Shown here: piece after piece, positions 14,652 to 22,433 of the stretch
Position numbering within the stretch: position 1 is the stretch's first letter
Layout of the letters: every line of letters begins with the position of its first letter
Origin: Anaerolineaceae bacterium
GTDB taxonomy: Bacteria; Chloroflexota; Anaerolineae; Anaerolineales; Anaerolineaceae
DNA: 22,433 nucleotides
Direction: 5' to 3'
Assembly (NCBI GenBank): GCA_003524305.1
Contig: DQHW01000018.1
Coordinates: 1-22,433, forward strand
The notes under the pieces: generated by a model
What the model was told of the DNA's origin: nothing
Databases searched by the model: none
The model's input: the letters and a program-made list of their open reading frames with translations, nothing else
Translations under genes and position numbers: made by a program

Positions 14652-15671
14652 ATGACAACTGTTACTAAAGAACCTAAACGTAAAAATTTTCTGGTGCGAT
14701 TCTTTACCATGGACACTTCTGGCAGCAAGGGTGGGAGTGATAAATTACCTCTGTGGAGACAATTATTAATTCAACTTATTTGCTTGATAATTACCATCGA
14801 AGTAATGTTCCCGATCATGTACATTATTACACTCTCATTCAGCTCAAAATCAACCCGACCTTCCAGTCTCGAGTTGTTTCCAAAAGAGCTGTCACTGGTT
14901 GCCTATCAACAAGTGCTTGATCGACCTACGGCAAACCCGGTTACTTTTTTGGAATTGTTGAAGAATAGTGCATTACTCTCTATCCTAGTAGGATTGGCGG
15001 CATTATTAGTTGCTGTCACTGCAGCTTATGCTTTCTCGCGGTTTAAATTTAAACTAAGACAAGTATTGATGCTCATGGTTTTTATTCCACTCTTAATGCC
15101 CGCAGTAGGTTTGGTGACGCCATTATTTTTGTTGATGAATAGTCTTCAAATCAAAACTTGCGCAGATGGAGCGATGATCATACAACCCTTTACGGCTTGT
15201 GATCCGGGGGTCGCTGCCAAGCTGTTATTCAATTTACGTGATTCATTGATAGGCGTTGGAATTGCCATGATTTCGACGGCTTTACCTTTCGCTGTTTGGA
15301 ATCTGAAAGGCTATCTCGATACAATTCCTCATGAATTGGAAGAGGCCGCTGCCATTGACGGCGCAGATCCCAACCAGGTTTTCTTCCAGATTGTAATTCC
15401 TTTGGCTGCTCCACAATTAGCAGTCACCTTTTTCTTGGGTTTTATCGGGCATTGGCAGGAATTTGTATTGCCCTGGTTGTTCCTCACCCAACCAAAAGAC
15501 TACACGCTTGCCATGACACTCTATAACATGACCGGGCAATATGCTAACTCGATTCCATGGAACCGATTTGCGGCCATGGCAATTATTGTGGCTTTACCGG
15601 TTGCCATTGTTTACATTTTGCTGCAGAAGCAAATTGTCAACGGTCTAACGACTGGCGGCGTAAAGGGATAA
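14652..15671 (+). CDS. ABC sugar transporter permease, MalG-type
   Basis: 339 aa, partner of the preceding MalF-type permease; the start lies 1 bp after its stop, with GGAG at 14641-14644 inside the upstream gene. The N-terminus carries about 35 extra cytoplasmic residues before the first helix (LLIQLICLIITIEVMFPIMYII). The EAA loop is at 227-255 (HELEEAAAIDGADPNQVFFQIVIPLAAP). The extracytoplasmic loop between helices 3 and 4 is enlarged (about 166-198) and holds two cysteines, C170 and C183, which could form a disulfide; the second MalG-type protein in this window lacks this insert. The transcript meets a strong terminator hairpin right after the stop. Confidence 0.93.
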   Translation: MTTVTKEPKRKNFLVRFFTMDTSGSKGGSDKLPLWRQLLIQLICLIITIEVMFPIMYIITLSFSSKSTRPSSLELFPKELSLVAYQQVLDRPTANPVTFLELLKNSALLSILVGLAALLVAVTAAYAFSRFKFKLRQVLMLMVFIPLLMPAVGLVTPLFLLMNSLQIKTCADGAMIIQPFTACDPGVAAKLLFNLRDSLIGVGIAMISTALPFAVWNLKGYLDTIPHELEEAAAIDGADPNQVFFQIVIPLAAPQLAVTFFLGFIGHWQEFVLPWLFLTQPKDYTLAMTLYNMTGQYANSIPWNRFAAMAIIVALPVAIVYILLQKQIVNGLTTGGVKG

Positions 15672-15674
15672 TCC

Positions 15675-15701
15675 AAAAGGCGGTCGAGAGACCGCCTTTT
15701 T
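15675..15701 (+). terminator. Strong intrinsic terminator between malG-type and amylase genes
   Basis: A perfect 11-bp stem (AAAAGGCGGTC / GACCGCCTTTT) with a GAGA loop (15686-15689) has the T-run built into the right arm and continuing to 15701. It begins 4 bp after the permease stop and ends 17 bp before the amylase ATG. Amylase expression must therefore come from read-through or from a promoter inside the permease gene. Confidence 0.9.
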
Positions 15702-15718
15702 ATTCAATAAAGGGCGAA

Positions 15719-17368
15719 ATGAGATTCCGTTTTCTATTTCTGGTAATTTTGTCTTTAGTAGTTATTGTGAGCTGTGGTCCAGCAAATCTCCAAACTGCAT
15801 CAGTTACAGAGACACCTGGGGCAACTAATTCCGACGAGGTTGTATCTCCCTGGTGGAAAACCGCAGTTTTCTATGAAGTCTTTATCCGCAGTTTTAAGGA
15901 TAGCAATGGTGATGGGATAGGGGACATTAATGGGCTTATTGAAAAACTCGATTACCTGAATGATGGAAATCCGGCTACTAAAACCGATCTAGGAATCGAC
16001 GCCATTTGGTTAATGCCAATCCATCCATCTCCGTCTTACCATGGGTATGATGTGATTAATTATTATGCGATCAATACAGAGTATGGAACGATGGAGGATT
16101 TTGAGCGTCTCTTAATCGAGGCACATAAACGCGGAATCAGGATCATCATCGATATGGTTTTGAACCATACCTCCAGTCAGCACCCATTTTTTATTGATGC
16201 ACGAAGTAGTGATGTGTCTGATTATCATGATTGGTATATCTGGTCTGATACAGGTAGAAGTAATTATTGGCATGAGATATCTGTTGGACCTTCATCGGTA
16301 AATTATTATGGATATTTTTGCGACTGTATGCCTGATTTAAATTATTTAAATCCTGAAGTGACCGCGCAAATGGAAAAAGTGGTTGATTTCTGGATTAGTG
16401 ATGTGGGGGTTGACGGTTTCAGAATAGATGCAGCAAAGCATTTAATCGAAGAGGGTGAAAAGGTCCAAAATACCCAACTCACTCATGATTGGTTCAAACA
16501 GTTTTATGCCTTTTACAAGGGAATTGATCCTGATGTTTATGTGGTTGGAGAAGTTGCCAGCAGCGATGCGCGTATGACCACTTTGTATTCTGGCGACCAG
16601 ATGGATATGGTTTTTAATTTTGAAGCAGCCCAGGGATTTGTAAATAGTGCCAAAGGTGAATCCAATTCAGGCATAGGGAGCGCAATTAGCTTTATTGAAA
16701 ACGACGCCCCCGACTGGAATTTTGCAACTTTTCTAACCAATCATGATCAAAATCGTGTGATGAGCGTACTGAATGGTAATGTGGATAAAGCCAAGGTGGC
16801 AGCCGCCTTATTGCTTACCTCTCCAGGAACGCCATTTATCTATTATGGTGAAGAAATAGGGATGATTGGAACCAAACCTGATGAGGATATTCGCCGTCCG
16901 ATGCAATGGACTGCAGGTGAGAACGCGGGCTTTACCACTGGAATCCCGTGGCGATTGCAGGATGACAATTATTCCAGTGTAAATGTCTCAAGTGAAGAAA
17001 TCGAGCCTGACTCTTTAATCAATACTTATAAAACGCTTATTGACTTACGAAAAACGCACGCTGCACTGTCAAATGGCAATTATGTTGTGGTTGAAACCTC
17101 CAACAAAGGAATCTATGCGGCACTACGACAATATAGCGACGAGGCTGTCTTAATTATTATCAACTTATCCAAAACCGAATTATCGGGTGTTTCCCTTGCC
17201 TGGGAGTCTCAGCTTATCGAGGATGGGAATTATTCATTAACAAGTCTTCTGGGGGAGTATGAGGCAAGTTCTTTTACCATCTCAAATTCACAAGTGTCCG
17301 ATTATATCCCTTTGGAATCTATTTCACCTTATTCAGTTAACTTATTTGTTGTGAACACTGATCAATAA
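15719..17368 (+). CDS. Lipoprotein alpha-amylase, GH13 (MPDLN-type intermediate subfamily)
   Basis: 549 aa from the ATG at 15719, which follows an AGGG ribosome site and starts a clear lipoprotein signal (FLFLVILSLVVIVS-C19). The frame stays open upstream to an ATG at 15557 inside the permease gene, but that would bury the signal. GH13 landmarks: the calcium-type motif DSNGDGIGD at 61-69, IDMVLNH at 144-150, nucleophile D237 in GFRIDAAKH, acid/base E278 in VVGEV, and D343 in LTNHDQNR. Conserved region V reads MPDLN at 204-208, the signature of the GH13_36-like group lying between oligo-1,6-glucosidases and neopullulanases. A C-terminal beta domain follows. Anchored outside the membrane, it should cut starch or maltodextrins for the neighbouring importer. 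The exact bond specificity cannot be read from sequence. Confidence 0.92.
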   Translation: MRFRFLFLVILSLVVIVSCGPANLQTASVTETPGATNSDEVVSPWWKTAVFYEVFIRSFKDSNGDGIGDINGLIEKLDYLNDGNPATKTDLGIDAIWLMPIHPSPSYHGYDVINYYAINTEYGTMEDFERLLIEAHKRGIRIIIDMVLNHTSSQHPFFIDARSSDVSDYHDWYIWSDTGRSNYWHEISVGPSSVNYYGYFCDCMPDLNYLNPEVTAQMEKVVDFWISDVGVDGFRIDAAKHLIEEGEKVQNTQLTHDWFKQFYAFYKGIDPDVYVVGEVASSDARMTTLYSGDQMDMVFNFEAAQGFVNSAKGESNSGIGSAISFIENDAPDWNFATFLTNHDQNRVMSVLNGNVDKAKVAAALLLTSPGTPFIYYGEEIGMIGTKPDEDIRRPMQWTAGENAGFTTGIPWRLQDDNYSSVNVSSEEIEPDSLINTYKTLIDLRKTHAALSNGNYVVVETSNKGIYAALRQYSDEAVLIIINLSKTELSGVSLAWESQLIEDGNYSLTSLLGEYEASSFTISNSQVSDYIPLESISPYSVNLFVVNTDQ

Positions 17369-17387
17369 TCGACACCTGGATGAATGC

Positions 17388-19532
17388 ATGAAAACCAAGA
17401 AAAATGTCTTATTACTTTTAACCATATTTGTCATCTTAATCGTTGCAGTTTTAGCCGGGTATATTCGATGGCATGCTTTGACTACACTCAACGTGGATTA
17501 TGATGAAGATGATTATATGCGTGCGGCGCAGCAATTCACAACAATTTTCAGAAATGGCGATTGGGATGAGTTGGGAGAAACCAATTACCGGCCAGAACAT
17601 CCTCCATTGTCAAAAATAGTATTCGGATTAAGTCTTTTACCATTACCAGAAAAACCATTAATAGCTGATAGACCCACTTCAGCCGGCCCAAACCAGTATT
17701 TACCGCGTGATTTATTGCGCAATGCCAGAATCACAAGTGCCATTTTTGGAACTCTGACGGCTGCCTTGGTTGCCCTTGTAGATCCCATCGGCGGTTTTTT
17801 TCTTGCGATTCACGCTTTTACAACGAAATATGTGAGCCAGGTGATGCTTGAGGCGTTGCCTGCGTTCACTAGTTTATTATCTGCCTTTTTTTACGTCAAA
17901 TGGAAAAAAAGAAAGAACAAAGGTTACGGTTGGCTTATTTTTTCCGGTATATTTCTCGGGCTGACTGCTGCTTCAAAATATGTTTATTGTGTTGTTGGGA
18001 TTGCCATTTTGGTCGACTGGTTCAATTTGGCAATTCAGAAGAAAGAAATTAAAAAAGCCATCATCCCGGTAATAGCATGGGGATCACTTTCACTTTTAGT
18101 TTTCTTTGCGGCCAATCCCTATTTCTGGGCGGATCCTTTCGGAAGAATCAAGGAAACCATCCTTTACTATGCATCATATTCTTCAACTGCCACAGAAGTT
18201 GCCAGTGCAGGATACCCTTTTTGGCAGCCTTTGGTTTACCTTTTTTCGACGCCGAAATCCTGGCAGCCAGAAGCCATTCTGATTGCGCTTGATCCATTGA
18301 TTACATTATTTGCCATCCTTGGATTCACAAGTCAATTTAAGAAACAATCGCTTTATCCAATCTGGATGATTGTTGCACTCGTATTTTTGTTTATTTATCC
18401 TGTCAAATGGGCACAATATACAGTCATCCTGACCGCACCGCTATGCATCATTGCAGGAGAAGGCGTAAAAATAACAATCTTCAAACCTATTTTTCATTGG
18501 TTTGACCGGATGAGGACCAAAAAATCAGAAAAAAGAATTATCGAAGGAAATGACACAAAGAAAGCGCTTCCCTGGTTAATTCCTGGAATCATCGTTTTTG
18601 TTACATTTACAATTCTGCCCCTGATTTTTGAAATTGGCGTGTCTTTTACGAATTTCAATAGCATTTCAATTAAGGATGGATTTGAAGGTGGTATTTTCAG
18701 AGAAGTGTGGGGCGGATTAACTGGAAAAATCAACCCTGTTGAGACTGAATTTCCATTCAGAGAAAAGTTAGTCGGATATATAGGGACCAATGCTTATCCG
18801 TCTATGTTGAGATATATTACAGATAGTGGTATTCTTTTCTTTAACCTCTTTTGGACGATTTCATCTGTGGCATTACAGACTCTGTTGGGATTAGTTGCTG
18901 CATTATTGTTACGTCAAAAAAAGGTTTTCATGAAAAAGGGGTGGGAGATTTTGTTTATTCTTCCATGGGCCATACCAGAAATGATAGGTGCTCTAATGTG
19001 GGTGAATGTTTTTCAACCAGAGACAGGCTGGTTAAGCCTTGGGGTCAGTCAATTTGGTTCAAGTTTCCCTTTTTCATTTCTTAACGGTTGGCAGAATTCA
19101 TCTTCAATGCAATTACTGGTTTTGCTTATCGCAGGGGTTTGGTATGGGTTTCCGTTTATGATGTTGGCAGCTTCAGCAGGACTGAAATTACTGCCGAATG
19201 AAGTGTATGACGCTGCAGCAATCGATGGCGCAAATGGTTTTAACATCTTTAGGTGGATTACATGCCCCATGCTGCTGCCCTTATTGATTCCCGCAGTAAT
19301 TATCAGAAGTATTTTTGCTTTTAACCAGTTTTACCTGTTCCAGGTTTTTCCCGCTGGTCAACTAACACTGGCAGGATTATCTTACAATTTCTTTAATCCA
19401 AGCGGATTCTTTATAAATGGGCAATTTGCAGTTTCTGCGGTCATAAATATCATCACTGTTGTTTTTCTCGTAATATTTGTTGTTATTCTCAATAAATGGA
19501 GTAATGCAAGTGAGGGAGTGACTTATGCGTAA
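17388..19532 (+). CDS. Fusion of GT39-like membrane glycosyltransferase and MalF-type ABC permease
   Basis: 714 aa. Residues 1-360 resemble a GT-C/PMT_2 (GT39) enzyme: helix 6-28, an acidic outer-loop motif (VDYDEDDYMRAAQQF, 36-50), RPEHPPLSKI at 68-77, ARITSAIFGTLTAAL near 113-127, GLTAASKYVY at 191-200, then several more helices to about 358. A positively charged linker (361-393, HWFDRMRTKKSEKR...) leads into a complete MalF-type permease: PWLIPGIIVFVTFTILPLI at 395-413 and the EAA loop VYDAAAIDGANGFNIFRW at 606-623. Linker charge and helix count are compatible with both halves being correctly inserted. There is no frameshift or stop between them. It starts 19 bp after the amylase gene with a weak ribosome site and overlaps the next permease gene by 8 bp. 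The glycosyltransferase lacks the C-terminal part of longer GT39 enzymes; its activity is unproven. I know no characterised protein with this layout. Confidence 0.85.
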   Translation: MKTKKNVLLLLTIFVILIVAVLAGYIRWHALTTLNVDYDEDDYMRAAQQFTTIFRNGDWDELGETNYRPEHPPLSKIVFGLSLLPLPEKPLIADRPTSAGPNQYLPRDLLRNARITSAIFGTLTAALVALVDPIGGFFLAIHAFTTKYVSQVMLEALPAFTSLLSAFFYVKWKKRKNKGYGWLIFSGIFLGLTAASKYVYCVVGIAILVDWFNLAIQKKEIKKAIIPVIAWGSLSLLVFFAANPYFWADPFGRIKETILYYASYSSTATEVASAGYPFWQPLVYLFSTPKSWQPEAILIALDPLITLFAILGFTSQFKKQSLYPIWMIVALVFLFIYPVKWAQYTVILTAPLCIIAGEGVKITIFKPIFHWFDRMRTKKSEKRIIEGNDTKKALPWLIPGIIVFVTFTILPLIFEIGVSFTNFNSISIKDGFEGGIFREVWGGLTGKINPVETEFPFREKLVGYIGTNAYPSMLRYITDSGILFFNLFWTISSVALQTLLGLVAALLLRQKKVFMKKGWEILFILPWAIPEMIGALMWVNVFQPETGWLSLGVSQFGSSFPFSFLNGWQNSSSMQLLVLLIAGVWYGFPFMMLAASAGLKLLPNEVYDAAAIDGANGFNIFRWITCPMLLPLLIPAVIIRSIFAFNQFYLFQVFPAGQLTLAGLSYNFFNPSGFFINGQFAVSAVINIITVVFLVIFVVILNKWSNASEGVTYA

Positions 19533-20373
19533 AATGAACTGGCTAAGACAACTACTCACTCAAATTGCTCTGTTGGTTATTGGTCTCTACGTTATGATTC
19601 CAATTTGGGGTGCAATTCGATTGGCTTTTGACGGCTCACTCAAGAGCAGGCCTGTGGAGTTTAGATTACTCCCAAAGGTGTTTTCAATAAAACCATTTTT
19701 ATCTGTTTTAGACAGACCATATCAATCTGTTGACTTTTCTGATCTATTAAAGAACAGTATGGTTGTGTCAATTGGAGCAGCATTAATCGCATTGGTGTTG
19801 GGGGCTTCCTTGGCGTATGCTTTCGCCCGTTATCGTTTTCCTGGCAAGAGACCTGCGCTCTTTATCCTCCTTCTGGCAGCCATGCTTCCGCCCGTAGCAT
19901 TCATGACTCCCTTGTATATCGTCTTGAGCATTGTTCATTTGCGAACCACATTGCTAGGCTTAACCCTGGTGTATGCAACGTTTGCACTTCCTTTTTGTAT
20001 ATGGAATATGAGAGCGGGGTTTCAATCAGTGGCAAAAGAATTGGAAGAAGCTGCGTTTTTAGACGGAGCAAATAGTCTGACAACATTTTGGTTTATTTCA
20101 CTTCCGCTATCCTTACCTTCAATTACTATAGCAGGGTTGATTGCTTTTTTAATGGGGTATTCCGAGTTTGCTATGGGCTGGCTGTTTGTAAGCAAAGCTG
20201 AAACAGTTACTTTAGCCATGTCGATCTATGCCATGGTTCAAACAGGCAATGCCCAGCCGTGGAGCATTCTGGCTTCGATGTTTATTATTATGTCCATACC
20301 GATTGTGATTGTTTTTGCATTGATGCAAAATACTTTGCTTGATCGGATGTTGTTTGTTTCACAGAAAAAATAA
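19525..20373 (+). CDS. Second ABC sugar transporter permease, MalG-type
   Basis: 282 aa. Six-helix permease with first helix LLTQIALLVIGLYVMIPIWGAI and EAA loop KELEEAAFLDGANSLTTFWFISLPLSLP at 171-198. It overlaps the end of the glycosyltransferase-MalF fusion by 8 bp and has GAGGGAG at 19512-19518, so the two are made together and should form one permease pair. It lacks the N-terminal extension and the cysteine-containing outer loop of the first MalG-type protein, so the pair is diverged and not a fresh duplicate. No binding protein or ATPase of its own is present. It may share the SBP encoded at 12283. The stop lies 15 bp from the 3' end of a convergent gene, with no terminator seen. Confidence 0.92.
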   Translation: MRKMNWLRQLLTQIALLVIGLYVMIPIWGAIRLAFDGSLKSRPVEFRLLPKVFSIKPFLSVLDRPYQSVDFSDLLKNSMVVSIGAALIALVLGASLAYAFARYRFPGKRPALFILLLAAMLPPVAFMTPLYIVLSIVHLRTTLLGLTLVYATFALPFCIWNMRAGFQSVAKELEEAAFLDGANSLTTFWFISLPLSLPSITIAGLIAFLMGYSEFAMGWLFVSKAETVTLAMSIYAMVQTGNAQPWSILASMFIIMSIPIVIVFALMQNTLLDRMLFVSQKK

Positions 20374-20388
20374 ATACAGGAATAAAAT

Positions 20389-20664
20389 TTAGGGGTTTCC
20401 ATGTTTGCCAATTTGGACAAAAATGGCATACACCACAGATACGGTCAAGGCAAAAGCGGAAATTATGATTCCGAAAGTGGCAAGTTTATTGGATTCTGAA
20501 TGGCGTCCGCGTATGCCTGCAAAAAGACTTATTGCGCCGCCAATCAGACCCATTATGGGAACAATTCCTGCACAAATACTTGCAGAACCAAGAAGAACAG
20601 AAACTACTGCCAAAAATTTGTTGATTCTCTCTTCAGGATCAAGATTCTGATAATTTGGCTCCAT
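20389..20664 (-). CDS. Small DUF4190-like membrane protein
   Basis: 91 aa from the ATG at 20664, chosen because GGAG lies five bases upstream; the open frame continues to an ATG at 20709 without a ribosome site. A charged N-terminus (MEPNYQNLDPEERINK) precedes two hydrophobic segments, LAVVSVLLGSASICAGIVPIMGLIGGAISLFAG and LATFGIIISAFALTVSVVYAIFV. The Gly/Ala-rich pattern, with a short GRHSESNK turn between them, is that of DUF4190-type small membrane proteins. Function is unknown. It is convergent with the permease gene and divergent from the nucleoside kinase gene. Confidence 0.65.
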   Translation of the reverse strand: MEPNYQNLDPEERINKFLAVVSVLLGSASICAGIVPIMGLIGGAISLFAGIRGRHSESNKLATFGIIISAFALTVSVVYAIFVQIGKHGNP

Positions 20665-20728
20665 GCACGCTCCATTCATTTTTTCACAATCCAATATATT
20701 CATTCTCATATAAAAACTAATAGAGAAT

Positions 20729-20734
20729 TATAAT
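20729..20734 (+). promoter_or_regulatory. Candidate -10 box of the nucleoside kinase gene
   Basis: A perfect TATAAT lies 28 bp before the kinase ATG in the divergent gap 20665-20762. No recognisable -35 lies 17 bp upstream (TCATAT), so it is only a candidate, possibly of extended or activator-dependent type. Confidence 0.3.
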
Positions 20735-20762
20735 CAGTTAAAATCATATAGCAGAGAAACTG

Positions 20763-22433
20763 ATGAACTCAAATATTATTGATCCTCAATTCGAAAAAAT
20801 TCAATCAACGCGAACCACCATTGAAATAATCCTGGCCGATGGCAGGGTTTATACGGGTCAGCGCGGCGCTACACTCGAACATTTATTACAACTCCTACCT
20901 GAATGGGATAATCCGCCCATCATGGGAGCTGTGGTAAACGGAGAATTGCGCGAATTAACATATGCAATCGAATTAGACTCGCGAATAAGTTTGATCACGA
21001 TGGGTGATGATGATGGTTCACGAATTTATCGCCGCTCCATCACTTTTTTGATGGAAGCTGCATTTGAAGAATTGTTTCCTGATGCACACATGACTCTTGA
21101 CCATTCCGTCTCATCCGGCGGTTATTACTGCCAGGTGTTTTCAAATAATGAGTTCACAATTAAAGAAATCAAACAGTTAAAGAAGCGAATGAACGAATTA
21201 GTTGAAGAGAACATCCAGTTTACAAGACAAACAGTACCGCTGGATGATGCTATCGCTTATTTTCAAACAAAAGCTCTTGCAGATAAAGTTCAATTGCTCA
21301 AATACAGGCAGAAGGAATATCTGGTTCTTTACAGTCTTGGCAACCATCAAGATTACCACCATGGCTACATGGTGCCTTCCACTGGATATTTGAAATGGTT
21401 TGATTTGGATTTGGTAGGAGATGGGTTTGTTTTGCGTTTTCCCCGTAGAAATTCACCAAAGACCATTGGTCCAATGTCCAGTTATCCCAAACTATTAAGC
21501 ACATTTAGACAATATGGCAATTGGCTGCACAGGCTGGGTATTGAATCAGTAGGTGCACTCAACGATGCAATACAGGCTGGAAATATCCGCGAGATCATTC
21601 TAGTGTCTGAGGCACTGCATGAGCTTCAGATCATTGATATCGCGCAGCATATCGCTGAGAAATCGGACGAATCACGCATTATCCTAATTTCAGGACCTTC
21701 CTCTTCAGGAAAAACCACTTTTTCAAAGCGTCTAACGGTTCAATTAATTGCCAATGGTTTTTCTCCATTTCCTGTTGAGATGGATAACTATTTTGTAAAT
21801 CGCGAAGATACCCCAAAAGACAAATTTGGCAAATTTGATTTTGAATCCATTCGCGCCATGAACACCAACCAGTTGGCTAGTGATCTGAAGCGATTAATTG
21901 CCGGGGAAGAAATCCAGCTACCTCATTATGATTTCAGAGAAGGTCTTAGCAAACCAGGTCAGGTTGTAAAGCTTCGCCCCGATCAGATGATCATTTTTGA
22001 GGGGATTCATGGATTGAATCCAAAACTTTTACCGGATATAGATCCTGCCTCGACATTCAAAATTTATGCATCCTGTTTAACGCAATTAAACCTTGATCGA
22101 TATAACCGTATTTCAACAACTGATACCCGGCTGCTCAGAAGAATTGTGCGAGACTCTAGAGAACGCGGTTATACTGCCCAGCAGACCATCCACAACTGGG
22201 ATTCAGTGCAGCGCGGCGAGAAGGAATATATATTTCCTTATCAGGAATACGGTAATAAACTGTTTAATTCGGCGCTTGTTTATGAACTGTCAGTATTAAA
22301 ACCATTGGTAGAACCGTTATTAAGACAGGTGACTTACGGAACCATGGAATATGTCGAAGCTAAAAGACTCTTGGCTTTTCTAAATTGGTTCCTGCCGATT
22401 GATACAAAATTGATCCCCGACAATTCCATTTTG
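20763..22433 (+). CDS. Uridine-kinase-like nucleoside kinase with TGS and ThrRS-SAD-like domains (3' end outside window)
   Basis: 557 codons are open to the window edge without a stop. Residues about 18-85 form a TGS domain (TIEIILADGRVYTGQRGATLEHLL). Residues about 85-235 resemble the second additional domain of threonyl-tRNA synthetase, ending in GYMVPSTGYLKWFDL...GDGFVLRFPRR. From about 305 there is a P-loop kinase of the uridine kinase/phosphoribulokinase family: Walker A GPSSSGKT at 311-318, substrate-side D341 in VEMDNYF, PHYDF at 387-391 and IFEGIHGL at 411-418. The zinc-ligand HxxxH of the editing domain is not visible, so it may serve as a binding module. The layout is that of a known family annotated as nucleoside kinase; the substrate is inferred. 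The start follows a weak ribosome site (AGAG). Confidence 0.9.
   Translation, partial: MNSNIIDPQFEKIQSTRTTIEIILADGRVYTGQRGATLEHLLQLLPEWDNPPIMGAVVNGELRELTYAIELDSRISLITMGDDDGSRIYRRSITFLMEAAFEELFPDAHMTLDHSVSSGGYYCQVFSNNEFTIKEIKQLKKRMNELVEENIQFTRQTVPLDDAIAYFQTKALADKVQLLKYRQKEYLVLYSLGNHQDYHHGYMVPSTGYLKWFDLDLVGDGFVLRFPRRNSPKTIGPMSSYPKLLSTFRQYGNWLHRLGIESVGALNDAIQAGNIREIILVSEALHELQIIDIAQHIAEKSDESRIILISGPSSSGKTTFSKRLTVQLIANGFSPFPVEMDNYFVNREDTPKDKFGKFDFESIRAMNTNQLASDLKRLIAGEEIQLPHYDFREGLSKPGQVVKLRPDQMIIFEGIHGLNPKLLPDIDPASTFKIYASCLTQLNLDRYNRISTTDTRLLRRIVRDSRERGYTAQQTIHNWDSVQRGEKEYIFPYQEYGNKLFNSALVYELSVLKPLVEPLLRQVTYGTMEYVEAKRLLAFLNWFLPIDTKLIPDNSIL

Noticed and set aside
15557..15718. Upstream start giving the amylase frame 54 extra residues
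   Set aside because: This part lies inside the MalG-type gene and across a terminator hairpin. The ATG at 15719 has a ribosome site and begins a clean lipoprotein signal, which the longer form would bury.
17388..18470. Glycosyltransferase half as a broken pseudogene
   Set aside because: There is no stop or frameshift, the helices and key motifs are in place, and the linker charge fits correct insertion. Loss of activity cannot be excluded, but the frame looks maintained.
20405..20733. Plus-strand open frames opposite the small membrane protein gene
   Set aside because: The minus-strand frame has a proper ribosome site and two coherent membrane segments; the plus frames are shadows without either.

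Overview
The window looks like an accessory-plus-housekeeping stretch from an anaerobic Chloroflexota bacterium, most likely Anaerolineae. Pointers to this are the RpoC with a long coiled-coil insert, the lipoproteins with Pro/Ala/Thr/Glu linkers, the LacI-type regulator beside a MalE/MalF/MalG-type importer, and mid-range base composition with CGN-dominated arginine codons. The first ~1.1 kb does not fit. The rpoB tail and the first ~84 codons of rpoC are AT-richer, use AGA/AGG arginine codons and read like a Clostridia-type RpoB/RpoC. The switch falls inside the highly conserved RpoC zinc-ribbon region, so this is either a chimeric assembly join (my preferred reading) or a homologous replacement.

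Layout. (1) 1-5126, plus strand: 3' end of rpoB, then rpoC, closed by a strong intrinsic terminator. (2) 5256-7730, plus: a GyrA-type topoisomerase A subunit with a degenerate GyrA box and a non-canonical quinolone-pocket residue. (3) 11041-7725, minus: a four-gene run in the order LipM-type octanoyltransferase, SanA/DUF218 membrane protein, HD-domain hydrolase, and a TIM-barrel glycosidase-like protein fused to a SnoaL-like domain. The last gene ends tail-to-tail with gyrA and overlaps it by 6 bp. (4) 11121-20373, plus: a starch/maltodextrin locus holding a LacI-family regulator, a substrate-binding lipoprotein, MalF- and MalG-type permeases, and a lipoprotein GH13 amylase. It then carries a second permease pair whose MalF half is fused in frame behind a GT39-like membrane glycosyltransferase. 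(5) 20389-22433: a small DUF4190-like membrane protein on minus, divergent from an edge-truncated nucleoside kinase with TGS and ThrRS-SAD-like domains.

How the locus would work (inference): the cell-surface amylase cuts alpha-glucans, the lipoprotein SBP captures the oligosaccharides, and MalF/MalG import them using an ATPase encoded elsewhere, since none is in the window. The LacI-type protein gives sugar-responsive control. RNA hairpins after the SBP gene and directly before the amylase gene should set unequal expression along the operon. The most unusual object is the glycosyltransferase-permease fusion at 17388-19532. No tRNA, rRNA, CRISPR array, insertion sequence or phage gene was seen. 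All intergenic gaps are shorter than about 150 bp.
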